DNA of 64,000 bases from Pohlia nutans (taxonomy: Eukaryota > Streptophyta > Bryopsida > Bryales > Mniaceae): NCBI GenBank assembly GCA_022496805.1, contig CM040090.1:4830001-4894000 (forward strand), in the 5' to 3' direction. The notes under the pieces are model-generated. The model did no database searches. It was not told where the DNA came from and saw nothing but the letters and a program-made list of their open reading frames with translations. How positions within the stretch are numbered: the first letter of the stretch is position 1; each line of letters starts with the position of its first letter. Both the position numbers and the translations under genes were made by a program. Below, piece after piece: positions 39,049-50,469 of this stretch.

Positions 39049-40651
39049 CAGTGACTTCAAGAAATGAGTCAATGCCCCTATCAAAGAGCATTGCTGGGGG
39101 CTAGCCGGGAAACATTAAAGCAGATGAAGCCGAGCAAAAAAATCTATTGTGACTCATGAACTCTTAACACATGCCACATGGCGCTTTGCCTAAATAATAT
39201 CTACATTGTGAGTTAAGATCACAAATGTGCATGTACCCTTATAAACTCATTTTTTGAGGTGGCTTGTGGAGCAACTTCACATGGCAACATTTGAGTGTAG
39301 AACATAGAGAAATTTGTGTTTTTTGATGAATTTTTTTGTGCTTTCTCTTCTCTTCCCTCTTGTGGAACATACTGTGGAGAATAGGAATTAGAATTGGCAT
39401 GATGAAGCCAATTTCAGGAGACAAAGTGAGAGATATTGTTGCTCTTTTGATGAAAGGCAAGAGTACAAGAGTGGTTGCGAAGTCATTGGGTTTCTCATAG
39501 AGTACGGTGAATAGAGTGAGGAAGAAACATTGTAGTGACTTAGAATTGCCAAAACGAGGTGTTCCAAAGATTCTTAGCGCTTCAGAGATACGACGTGCAT
39601 TGCGTTTGGTCACGGTTGGAGGGCTAGAAACGGCAGTACATGCAGCAAAAGTGTTGAGAGAGGGTAGAGAAGTGGGTTTATGTGATAACACTTTGCGGTC
39701 TGCTTTGAGAGATGCTGGATTGAGTGCCTGTGAGAAGATTCCTAAGCCTTGTTTGTCAAAGAAAAATGTACGAGAGAGGCTACGATTTGCAAGAATTCAT
39801 GAAGAGTGGACAGTAGAGGATTGGAAGAGAGTTGTATTTAGTGATGAAACGAAGATAAATCGTTTCAATGCGGATGGGAGGACTTGGTGCTGGGTCAATG
39901 ACCAAAAAATCTTCCCTGATCGTGCGGTGAAGCAAACAGTGAAGCATGGTGGAGGGTCTTTGATGCTATGGAGTTGTATGACAGCAAGAGGTGTAGGTGA
40001 TTTACAAAGGGTGGACGGGCGTATAAATGCGAAGGACTATATTACAATCTTGCATGGAGATTTGTACTTGAGTTTAGAGAGATTAGGATACTTGAACCTC
40101 GGTAACGTCATTTTCCAGCATGATAATGCTCCTATACATAAGGCAGAGATTGTTCAGAAATGGTTCTTAGAGCAGACATTCACTGTTTTAGAGTGGCCAG
40201 CTCAATCCCCAAACCTAAATCCCATAGAACATGTTTGGGCAATTCTCAAACATCGTTTGAATTCCTATCCAACTCCTCCTGTAGGTCTTTTGCAATTATA
40301 GGAGCGTGTGGAGGAGACTTATAAGACGATCACTACAGAGCAGTGTGAGAGATTGTATGCTAGCATGCCAGATCGAATTGTAGCTGTTTTGGCTGCTCGT
40401 GGAAAGTGGACAAGATTTTGACCACTCTTTCTATAACGCCTCAAAAAATGAGTCTATGTACATAGTCAACGTTAGCACTATGTATTTTTTTTTAATCTAG
40501 TGGCAATTTCTTTTCAATTTTCTTGAGGTTGTCAATTACTTCATGCTCTCAAACTTTCATGTTCAAAATTTATTGCTTTGATTCTTCATACTCTCTACGT
40601 TGTTACTTTTCTAAATCAAATACCTCAAAGACTCATTTCTTGAAGTCACTG
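39049..40651 (+). mobile_element. Tc1-type transposon, element 2 (1603 bp)
   Basis: 22-bp perfect inverted repeats starting CAGTGACTTCAAGAAATGAG at 39049 and ending at 40651, flanked by TA (39047-39048, 40652-40653). Inner sites related to CTCAAAAAATGAG lie at about 39243-39260 and 40438-40455, inverted relative to the nearest end as in element 1. Confidence 0.93.
39399..40421 (+). pseudogene. Tc1-type DD34E transposase, two internal stops
   Basis: 340 codons plus stop in one uninterrupted frame except for TAG at 39498-39500 (within the N-terminal helix-turn-helix, GFS*STV) and TAG at 40299-40301 (QL*ERV, where element 1 has LWERV, so TGG to TAG is likely). Asp in FSDETKIN, Asp in FQHDNAPIH and Glu in NLNPIEHVW are intact, with 34 residues between the last two. 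The C-terminus RGKWTRF matches GRWTKY of element 1. The two transposases are clearly related but far apart in sequence, so they are different families and not recent copies. Confidence 0.92.
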
Positions 40652-40918
40652 TAACTACTTAGCAAGCGCAGTTCCGGTTACGCTCAGAACTCGTTTGCAT
40701 GAGGCCTTTAGTAACCAACGTACATGAGTCGAGAACTAGGCAAGCGGAAAGTGTCCAATCACATGCGTACACAATAGCAGATATCCTGGAATGTGAGCGT
40801 ATTGAAGCATACCGATAGGCCGGAGTGGCATGTAAATGTCAGGTTGAAAGATAATGCTCAGAAGAAAGTGGCCCACACTAGACATAGACTGAAAAGTGTC
40901 GTGCTCTTACTTACTGCA
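40652..40918. other. Intergenic
   Basis: Moderate GC; no gene or repeat recognised. Confidence 0.3.
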
Positions 40919-41236
40919 CTAGTGAAAAGTGAACACTCCACCTCTCTAACCACCCCGTCTCTAAATCCCGGTGGTCTTAATGCGGTGGTCTTAATTCATC
41001 CACCCCTTCTTTTTTTGAAATTTCCATTTTGGGCACCTTCAGTGCTTTTTTTGGCAATTTGTTTTGCAAATATGGGGCCCTATTGACCCTAGGGAGACCT
41101 ATTCGGGAATAAAAAACCATTGTATGAGGGGGTTGTTTTTAAAGGTGAGCCTTGAACCGAACAAAAATAGGGGGCATTTTGTCCCCGTTCATTCAAAACC
41201 ACTGGGGATTTAGAGAAATCCGTCTAATTACTACTA
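40919..41236. mobile_element. CACTA-type MITE, degenerate copy 2
   Basis: Left CACTAGTGAAAAGTG; right end decayed near 41236. The interior is the reverse of 21484-21897 (CTCTAAATCCC, GACCTATTCGGG, CCACTGGGGATTTAGAG). Confidence 0.7.
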
Positions 41237-41289
41237 GCAAAAGCGTTGCTTCTCACTCAAAATAGTGTCAAAATACCCTGTACACACTT

Positions 41290-41375
41290 ATCCTACGTGA
41301 CAAATCGCACTCACCAAGACTTGAACGCCTGGGTTGTGAGTGCGAAGTGGCGACGTTTAACTCACCTAGCGAGGG
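41290..41375 (-). mobile_element. tRNA-like fragment, probably SINE-derived
   Basis: On the - strand, TAGGTGAGTTAAACG (box A-like) precedes CCAGGCGTTCAAGTCTTGG, whose outer bases can pair as a T-arm. The anticodon arm is not convincing, so this is not called a tRNA gene. Confidence 0.35.
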
Positions 41376-41670
41376 AAAAGCGACGCCTTCTCCTTGTAGT
41401 GAAAGTAGCTCAAGCAGGCCATGGCATACACGTCGCATGGGCTGCCTGTCTACAACGTACGTAGCGCGCGTGTGACCTCACCTTGATTGTGACTATATGA
41501 GCCAAGCATGCACGCCGCGCTGGTGACAACGTCCAACAAGCTAGCTCCGCTTACAATTACTTCGTACGTACGTCTTCTCTTCGGCAGCCTGAGTACGTTT
41601 TTGCAGGTGCCTGCGAGCGCTGTTCGCTGTTGTTCTCGAGGGATTGAATTAAGCTACAGATTGTGTGTGC

Positions 41671-41703
<33 letters not shown>

Positions 41704-41706
41704 AGT

Positions 41707-41779
<73 letters not shown>

Positions 41780-41823
41780 GCAAACTGTGAGGTGGGGAAA
41801 TTCATTCTTGTAAGTAGTGCGTG
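41376..41823 (+). promoter_or_regulatory. Upstream region of the NTF2-like gene with (GT)n(GA)n
   Basis: GC-richer DNA before the ATG at 41824. A GT run (about 41672-41700) joins directly to a GA run (41701-41777), ending 46 bp before the ATG, so it probably lies in the promoter or 5' UTR. Such purine-pyrimidine tracts can adopt non-B structure; no function is shown. Confidence 0.5.
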
Positions 41824-44664
41824 ATGGAGGATCCGGCGAGGGAGGTGGAGGCCGTGGTGCGCGCGTTAGTCGATAAGCCGACGCTGCGACGACAGGCGGA
41901 GACGCTGCGGAAGTATTGCACGCCCGACGTGGAGTTTTACCACCCTTACATCCAGTGCAACTGGGGTCTCGCGGCTCTCATTGCTATCTATCAGTTTGCC
42001 CAGACGTTCTTGAACTACAGGTCAGTGCCTCTCCTTTATTATCATCATCAATGCCCATGCCCACCCTTCTTATCTTACACAGTTCATATTCGCTTTCTAC
42101 TCGAATTTCTTGAATGCCGTATAAGCTATGCCATTACACTCTTCCTTCTCTTTACTGTGTGCTACACAATTGTGCAGCTCTTCCACATTTTCATATCATA
42201 CACTAATTTGACCTTATACTAAATCAGAGATGACACTAATAAAATAGAATGCAGTCTTCTTTGGGTACTTTCGTACTTTCACACCGAGGGATGATATTTT
42301 GACATTGGGAGGGATGAATAACACATGGGGTTATTTTGGTGCATGTGGATGTGATTATTGGTACTAGATTAACCCTTAAAAGGTCCTTGGGGATAGTAGA
42401 TACGTTGCCGTATATCTGACATTTGTTGTAAGTAGTAGTCCCAATAGCATTTAAGACCATGTAGACATGAATTTTAAATTTCACTTTTGATATGAAACTC
42501 ATAGGAGGTGTAGAACCATTCCAAATACAATGAAATACGGCCGTATAATACTGGTCGGAATGGGAAATCTGGACCTTTAAGTGTTAAGATATTTCCTTTT
42601 GGTGTGAATGTATCTTTAGGGGATGGCTTTGGAGGGTTTCTAATGGACAAACATTTTCACCCAATCTGAGTTCACCTCCAAGACTAAGTTAGTTTCCTCT
42701 ATGGAACCTGGGAGACTATGTAACTCAGCTTCTCATGTGTGTGTGTGTGTGATGCTGTGTAGTGGAGTGGACTTCTACAACATTGCCTATGATGCCAAAA
42801 CGAATTGTGTTGGGGTGCGGATGACAGTGTACATTCGCCCATGGCTGCAGTTTTGGCGCACCACGCCCTTGATGTTCTTTACCTTGCTGGAGCTTGAAGA
42901 TGTCATTGAGGTAACAAACCACAACCCAAAACTCTTGGAGGAGGTACCTACAACTGCACATTTAAACTACTGTGCAGCTTGGGATTTTTCGAAAATTGAA
43001 CTGGGACTATTTTTTGGGTGATAGACAGATAAGATCCGTGACCAAAAAGTGATTTTTTAACAAAAAAAAGTCTCTCTTAAAATGAATGTAATTTACACAA
43101 ATTCTGAAAGTGAATAGTTAGTCATATCCCATTTGTGCTATAAGGTAGGATGTCCTAAAACCACCAACTTAAGAAATATAGCCTCATTCTAACAAGGTTA
43201 TTTATGAGAAATATTTTTCGGTCATTTGGAAGAAGATTTCTTACGGAATGCACAAATTTTTGCAATTTAATTCTCAATATTCAAATTGATACAAATTTTT
43301 GAAGTGAAAAGAATTTCGTCACCCAAATTAGACCTCTAGGTTTCTCCATGTCCACACCATGTGGTACTAATTTTCACTCATAATGATACCCAAAACCACC
43401 AACTATTTCTTCGCAATGCTTGGCATGCCATTGGTTTACTTGAATAATGAAATTGGCTGTTTTGAGTCTCAATTGTGGTGGCGCCAAGAAAGGTTTACAT
43501 GTCATAATTGGGGGAGGTGGTGGTTTTAGAACATCCTAAGGTAGGAAAACCAAAAACGGTTAATGCCCTCAAGGCGTGCACTAGAGTTTTTTAAAAGCAG
43601 GGAGGTGGTAGACCGAAAATGGAGAATTTTTGCATGACGAGGATAACTAAAAATTTACTAAAAATTACTAATTTTTTTTTGAATTTTTAGCAGCCTTGTG
43701 TGCGGTTTTCTGTGATATTAATTAACCGATTTAGGTGCTTTCATGTGTAGAAAAGGAAGAGTCTAGTATACAAGAAGGGGTTTGACAAACTTCCCACTTT
43801 TAGAAATTGTAGATAATTATTTACGGGGAATAAAAATACGAAACAACTTGCATTCTTCATCATTTCTTCTTCATCTCAAAAAAATTTCACATAATTTCTA
43901 ACTCCATTCCTTCTGGTCAAATCACCTTATTTTCACTGTTTTTGGTTTTCCTACCTTACCTTATGGATGGTGATTTTCGCAACACAAAAAAAGTATCACT
44001 AATTTCATCCTAGACGCCCCAATTTCGCTCATCTGTAGAAGCCTTTTGATTGGATGACAAGTGGTCGGTTTTAGGATCCTTGGGGATGACAGGTGACCCG
44101 ATTTAGGTTCCTTGGGTGGCGGTAGTTGGGACAAGTGGGGCAGTTTAAGGTGCCTCCACTTTATAGAACCTCGATCTCTTTGGCAGACGATGTTTAAGGT
44201 TGGATAACCCATTACCACCACGAGACCTAAAACCGCCAACTTCTACACCATTCCTTCATTTCAGGGAGGAAATGTAAGTTGTCGGTACATGACTTAACAT
44301 TTGAGCAATTCATGCATAAGTCATGTATTGATAGTCTACATTTCCTTCCTAAAATGTAAGAGGGGTGTAGAAGTTGGTGGTTTTAGGTGTCGTGGTGGTA
44401 ATGGGTTATCCAACCTTAACTTAATTCATACATAGACTGATTGTGATGCAATGAATGCAGAATGGGCAAAGGCTGAAGAAGATTCGAGTGCAACGAGACT
44501 ATTTCATACGGTCACCAATGCTGCAGTTAATCCCCATTGTGGGTGACATTTACGACTCAGACACACTTCGGTTCCTGTTGGGCAACTTCCAGTCTCTACT
44601 GGCCCAGTTCTTTGTATGGTTGCTCACTTTCTTGTTTCCGCCTTCCAAGCTTGGGCTTGCCTAG
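41824..44664 (+). CDS. SigF-like NTF2-like domain protein, 182 aa, 3 exons
   Basis: Small single-domain protein with an NTF2-like fold. Exons: 41824-42020, 42763-42910, 44461-44664 (TAG); GT-AG junctions join in frame through a split Ser codon and a clean Glu/Asn boundary. Residues ~20-110 carry YCTPDVEFYHPYIQCNWG, FYNIAYDAKTNCVGVRMTVY and IRPWLQFWRTTPLMFFTLLE, the pattern of the SigF-like NTF2 family best known from fungi. The C-terminus (~145-182) is hydrophobic (LLAQFFVWLLTFLF) and could contact a membrane. No enzymatic residue can be assigned. The start is the first ATG after the GA tract, in a GTGATGG context. Both introns hold MITEs; intron 2 is 1550 bp. Convergent with DET1. Confidence 0.82.
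42369..42587. mobile_element. TTAA-flanked MITE in NTF2-like intron 1
   Basis: TTAA-CCCTTAAAAGGTCC and GGACCTTTAAGTG-TTAA. The interior is an inverted relative of the 233-bp family (ATAGTAGATACG). Confidence 0.7.
43143..43961. mobile_element. AGGT-family MITE split by a second AGGT-family MITE
   Basis: Left end AGGTAGGATGTCCTAAAACC after TA at 43141. Its right end, CATCC-TACCT, is split at the TA by the element 43539-43956; the last five bases TACCT resume at 43957-43961, then TA. Confidence 0.8.
43539..43956. mobile_element. AGGT-family MITE nested in the preceding one (418 bp)
   Basis: Ends AGGTAGGAAAACCAAAAACG and GTTTTTGGTTTTCCTACCT, flanked by TA at 43537-43538 and 43957-43958, in NTF2-like intron 2. 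Confidence 0.85.
44197..44416. mobile_element. AGGT-family MITE (220 bp), nearly palindromic
   Basis: Ends AGGTTGGATAACCCATTACC and GGTAATGGGTTATCCAACCT with TA on both sides. The inverted match extends to about 55 bp, so the transcript could form a long hairpin. It ends 44 bp before exon 3. Confidence 0.88.
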
Positions 44665-46240
44665 ATGTTGCTGTACTGTACATTCATTTACACAAGTAAA
44701 TGTGTTAATCTAGACAGTTAGTATTAGGTGGCTACCCAAGACTCAACAACACATTAGCATGTAGTCAAAGGTAGTACACCCATTTGAGTTAATGTAGTAT
44801 CCCCATGATACCATAGTACCATGATACCATATGATAGTATGATGTTATTTCTTATTATTTCATAATAAGAGTTCAAAACTACCTGTTTTCTTGTGCCAAT
44901 TGAAGAGTCGACATTCATTGTACATGTTGCCTTCCCACTTTGACTTCCTACATAGGAAAAATGTACATATCATGAGACACGATTCCAAAAATTTCCATTG
45001 CATTTCATCCCTTTCAACATGGGTTTTATTTCCCCCGCTATTTCCATCTTGAATCTCAATTTTTTTCTACAAAGTGGACTCTTGTTATGAAATGGACGGA
45101 GTAGTAGTTATGCAGGTTCAAATTGTTGTTCATAGGTTTCGCATAACTGACAGGAAGCTACAATGCGCATGTCGAAGTTGTACAGTACTGTACTGACCAA
45201 GTGAATATCCATACACGTGAAAGCTTTGAATCTACAACGCAATTAGCATCCTGTCAGGCTTTTTGTATTCATAATTTCAGATCATTTGCATGTGAAGTAC
45301 ATTTTTCTTAATTTTAAGATTCTTGTACATACCGGTAGTAAATTTTAGATTCTTATGCATAGTGATGTTGTCAAAAGTACACTTGACAAACAAGCAGCTA
45401 TGTGGCTGTGTCCCTCGTAGCATACAAAATTGGTTTTCACATTTATTATTTAATCGTTGTACCAAAGTGCCACATATCATCTTTGCAACTGGTTTAACCC
45501 CTAAACGTACCGGGGTTAAAAATGACATGGACTTCACAAAATCCGAGGTAGAAATTCGATTTCGACATCATGTTGTGAAAATCTAACCCTCATACAGTAT
45601 ACCGGTAGCACTGTCCTTTTCCAAGTAAGAGCTTACTGTCCACACTTCTTATTCACGTGAACGGTATATGCAGGTTGTGTTGAAAGTAGATCTGTCGATT
45701 TCAGTGGTTTTCACAAGTACAATGAGGTTTTCTTTTTTGTTTCTTTTTTTTCAATTCCCATCGTCCTTAAATGTATATTATTTGGAATCCAAAAGAACTA
45801 AAGAATTCTTGAAGTTTGAAGTTGCATAGTTGTAAGGTACACTGTCCCCAAACCACCAACTTAAGAAATTTGGCCTATCTCTGACAGTGCTATCTTTGGA
45901 ATGGATTTTTTCTCCTGTAGGGAAATAACGTTCATGAGGAATGCACATATTTCCATGATAGGTTCCCCCATATCCACAGTATGTTTTACTAAGTCCACTC
46001 ATGACGATACACTAGGCCTTGGAGCTTTGAGAAAGGACCCGAGCTACCAAACTTTCTGAAAAAAACTGCCTGGGAGGACTACGGATTTGTACCAAATAAA
46101 TTTTGCTCTCACAAGAGACGTTTTCACACAATGACTCCACAATGATAGACTGGAAAGCAATAGTGTACCAGACTAAGTGCATAGTCCAGAAAGTGATCAT
46201 GTAAGCTCTTTACATATTAAAAATTGCTGGCATTGCAAAC
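44665..46240. other. Intergenic between convergent genes
   Basis: A solo TTAA-CCCCTAAACGTACC end lies at 45494 and a left end of the AGGT family (AGGTACACTGTCCCC) at 45835. No other gene. The rest holds the presumed 3' UTRs. Confidence 0.45.
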
Positions 46241-49200
46241 TCAACGTCTAAAATGGAAATTCACAACGGAGGTTTGCATGAATGACTGTTGAACTGAGAT
46301 CGCAAAAGGAAAAATGGGGTGGAACAAAAAAGAAGCTACTCGCTTTATGTGGCCATCGTTTGAACCAAGCTCCAAGCCTGTTCACAAAATCCAATCAAGT
46401 ACACCAGAACTTCAGAACGAAGGCAGATAAAAAGCATAAGCAAGCAGCACGTGATAATTTGCGAAACACTGAACACTTCAATCCACCAGCGTATTCATGT
46501 TAGCCATTCCATGTACCAAAGACAAACAATAAGCAGTTGTACTATCAAAGAAAACGAAATAAGCAGACCGCAACAAGTTGAAAAAGTGTACCGAAGGGAA
46601 GATCTAAATACCGGGGTTAATTTTAAATTTCAGTGTGTTCGGTCGCCGCCTAGAAATGAATTTAATCGGATGCTCCGCACAAGGTTTATGCCGATCGGTA
46701 GAAGATATCAACTAAAACAACAATCAAACATCGTAAGTGAGATTCAAACCTAAGAGAAATGAAACAGAAAGCACCAAAGTCTACACCACAAAAAAATGAA
46801 GAGTATTGCAATCAAAAAGATTCCGTGCACAAACCCTGCAGCCCTTCGGAAAGGCATAACTGAACGGGCAATAGAAACTTCCTAGTAATGCACAATTCTC
46901 ACCTTTTCATCATAGTGGAACAGGTACTGATCGAAATATGCAGATGGACTTTGAGATTGAGAGTTATGAGGTAAGGATGCTAAAGTCCTCTTGATAACCT
47001 GCAGATGACGGACAATCACTGCAGTCAGTATCAATCTGCAACGAAATGACTTCAATCAGGTGAATGAGCAACGGAGACGGTGTTCTCGAAGAAAGGTATG
47101 GAATGCGACCTGAATGTAGCCGCCGGCTTTGCCAGAAATACATGCATCTTTCTCCTTGCGGAACTGCTCACGAGCAAAGGAGTTATTCGCAGAGCTGGAG
47201 ATGAAATTCATGTACAAAGGGCTCTGCGGGGCCACCCTGAAGTGATCCCAGTATCGCTCTACCAACTGCACCAACTCTTCTGACGAATTCTGTTCAAAGA
47301 GAAACGCATCAATAACACTCTCAAGAGAAAAACAAAGAACGCAAAACCGTCTAAAGAGCATGACATTTTGGGCCACAGTTTATAAAATTACTTGATAGAA
47401 GCCAAGTATCTCCGTAGTTTCCATGTTGTATATCGCCAAAAACGAATTTTGGTGCGACGCTTCAGAATTTCGAAGCACCTGCATGCAAGAAAAACGGGTA
47501 AGTCATCAGCACTCTCATGAACAATAAAAAGACTAACGGACTGGCTCAGGTTGGAACCATAAATAACAAGCCATGTTGTAAGTCACATACCACACCACAG
47601 ACCATCATATGCCAAACCTTTCAACACCATAGCAAGTAGACACAAAATCGTACATACCACTCCGTCCACACTTCCGAACTTGATAAGCAGATGGTATCGA
47701 TCCAGGAACTGCACCTGTCAAAATACGTAGGCAGTGGTCAGGTTCTCAACCTTTCCAAGGATACTCTAAAACGTCGTGTCATGATTAGCAAACTCTGTAA
47801 GCTAGGAGTAAGCCTCCTGGAATCGAAAATGGAACTTACCTTCAACATTACCAAATCCACGAATTGTTGAAAATTGTAGTAGAACCGCTTAAGCAGGTGC
47901 GCTTTCTGATCAACACGAGGAAAACCAAACCTCAATTCCATACTCCACACATTCAAGGTTTAAATCTCAGCTGGTAGAAAAAGACATTAATCCCCTCATG
48001 AAAAATGCGAGAGACTTACAAACGCAGGCGTTGAGTCATCATTCTGGATCCCCTGCACGATAAACGATAACAACCGCTGCTTGATCCCACGCAGTATTTG
48101 GCTTCCATTCTGAACCGGGTCCACTACATTGTCAGATTGAATTCTGCCTCTCGCAAAGCCACCAGAACCAAGCGAAAGAACTGAGTTACCTGGACCTACT
48201 TGCCCTGTGTGTCTACCCCCCGAGGTCCCAGTGCTGTGCTCCCCAGCCTCAAAATGAGCTCGTGATGGGTCACCCAAAATACCTGATCGATTCAGAGGAG
48301 GCACAATAGACCGTCCGCTGATGGACAAGCTGGGCACCGGGCGCATCCACCGTTCACTGGGACCGGCTTCATCTCTATGACTAGAGAATTCATGCTGCGC
48401 AGTGGTGGCATCAGAGGATCCCAGATCAGCGGTGGAGTTATAACTATGGCTCGCAATGTCACTACCACTACTACTATACAAGCTTCCACTGGAAGAAGGA
48501 TTCATTCCATGTCGACGACCGGCGGGGGTTTCATAATCACTCCCTGTAACAAACTGTAATCGCCCTGATGAGATCTCGTAGTTGTGGTGATCCCTGTCAA
48601 AACGGCGCCCGTTGGAGCGGGTCTCCCCTTCTGCATGACTATCATTCCCATTGGAATGACTAGCTCTGGAAAGGAACCTCCGAACGTGACGGCGGTTGCC
48701 ATTCTCGTTCACGATCCCATTGCCATTTGGCATCCGAGCTCCATCTCCACCCGTGAACAGCCCCCGGAAGTAACCGTCGTAAAGAATGTCAATCTCGTCA
48801 CCGCCATCGGTGCCGAAATCGCCGCCATGGGAGCCTCTGTTGTCTCGGTGATACCGTGGCCGCTTCCTGTCAATCAAGGAAGTCCAAGGCTTCATGTGGG
48901 TCTTGCCGGGATGTGAAGGTGAGGCGAAGGGCTCCTCCTCTTGCACTCGCCGTCTCGCTTTCCGTTGCAATCTCTGCTCCTCCTGGAAATTCGACTCCGC
49001 CTGTCAGTGTCCACACCACGCTGACATCAGTGGTAACATTCTAGACTAGCACAACAAGAATCTGGAGTCAAGAAATTGCCTATTGTTAAAGCAATTTCGT
49101 CCATTTCCAGGCATTCAGTCACTGTCAAATGAGCTCACATGAGATTAAAAAAACTCTGTTTTGAGCCACACCCGCCTTTGCAAACATAACACGAGCTCAA

Positions 49201-50469
49201 GATATGCACGAAAGAAACCGGATTCCTTCTCTTCACTCACTGTTCACTGATTCCAAGGGTGTTCACCAAAACGCTGAATAGCAGAATAGTTTCTTCGATG
49301 ATTTAATAAGCGCCCTAAATAGCATTCTTACAGAGTGCAACCGTCAAAAGAGAAGCTTGTCACTCAATCAATCAACAAATGGCGTGGGAGCTTGGAATTC
49401 TACTAAATGGTATTTCCAATCTCATCCATTCAATTTTGCACTTGTGCACGGTGTTGAAATAGAGTATCATACACTAGATAGCAGAGTTCTCAGAAGATGG
49501 AGGGGTTCTTACTTGGGACTGAGAGTTGAGAAGAAGCTCATCGTCTTCTCGGCAGAAATCACCAATGGTGCGCACATCCAAAAAGATGCCACCATCTCGA
49601 ACCTGGAGAATATGAATGCGCTGGAAGCGAATGGACAGCACTGCCAGAAGATCGTCATGCAGAAACACACCGGCATTGTGAGCCAGGTGGATGTAATCGT
49701 GTTTGAAAACCAAGCGCCCCGTGATGACCCCATCAGCGAACCGGACCACGAGAAAGGTTATCTTCTCAATGCAAGGAACGCCCGGCAGGGCGCCGGTGGA
49801 GGCGGGAGCGTTGGGATCCGGAGCAGTGGAGGTGGCGAAGATGCCATACAAGTTGTTCTCCGTGGACAGGAAGAAGTCCTTGCAGATAACCTCATTGGGC
49901 CCTCTTGCAAAACGAATCTGGTGCAGCAACGTGAAGAAGCTCTCGAACTTCTGGAACCTGGCAGGCAGGTCTTGTATTCCATCGAGTGTGGTGCTGTAGC
50001 ACGGCCACAGAGGCCGGTAGATGAGCAGGTCTTGATACGTCTTGCTGAAACAGATCAGGTACTGCCCGTCATGGGTGAAGCGGCGCCACCATTGATCGGG
50101 GCAGTCCACCTCGTACACCGTGTGGCTCGGTACGACATTCTCATAAAACTCTCGTGCCCTATGTATCTGCACAAGCGCAACTCTAAACCTTACAAACAAT
50201 GCAATGCAATGCACGAAAAAATAATTCACAAAACTAATCGAATAAGCGGGATGAACTCAGACAACAAACTGATGTAAGTAAATCGCTACATATGTTGAGA
50301 GGTTGTGAGCTTTGAAGGTTTCAAGATAGGGAACCACACAACATACATAAATACATACATGGCTATATACATGAAGTAGTGATATTATACATACATTGCG
50401 ATTGGGGCGGCCGGAGGTGACTTGTCTTTGGAAAAGCCGATGCACAATGTTCTCACTCCGCTTCCACAT
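46241..50469 (-). CDS. DET1: DET1 (de-etiolated 1) homologue, 810 aa, 10 exons
   Basis: DET1 binds DDB1 and, with COP10, forms the CDD module of CUL4 E3 ligases; in plants it represses photomorphogenesis in the nucleus. Exons in order: 50469-50395, 50166-49513, 49000-48020, 47905-47840, 47714-47658, 47478-47392, 47289-47110, 46998-46903, 46711-46612, 46377-46241 (TGA). Family landmarks in order: REFYENVVPSHTVYEVD, RRFTHDGQYLICFSKTYQDL, HDYIHLAHNAGVFLHDDLLA, IHILQVRDGGIFLDVRTIG, CREDDELLLNS, GIKQRLLSFI, FLDRYHLLIKFGSVDG, YNMETTEILGFYQ, SQSQSPSAYFDQYLF, HPIKFISRR and the C-terminal VVNFHFRR. Exon 3 adds about 290 Ser/Gly/Arg/His-rich residues (~250-545), making the protein ~270 residues longer than Arabidopsis DET1. 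Exon 3's acceptor has close alternatives; the exon 7 donor is GTCGCA. Introns are 102-512 bp and free of MITEs. Confidence 0.95.

Noticed and set aside
11598..40301. Stop codon reassignment (TAG sense), because both transposases contain only TAG
   Set aside because: Tubulin, the MTHFSD-like and NTF2-like genes end with TAG at the expected C-terminus, so TAG works as a stop.
41557..41805. 82-codon Ser-Leu-rich frame
   Set aside because: Translation of the GT/GA microsatellite.
48377..49044. + strand frames opposite DET1 exon 3
   Set aside because: Antisense shadows of the low-complexity DET1 insertion; the - strand frame is continuous with DET1 exons.
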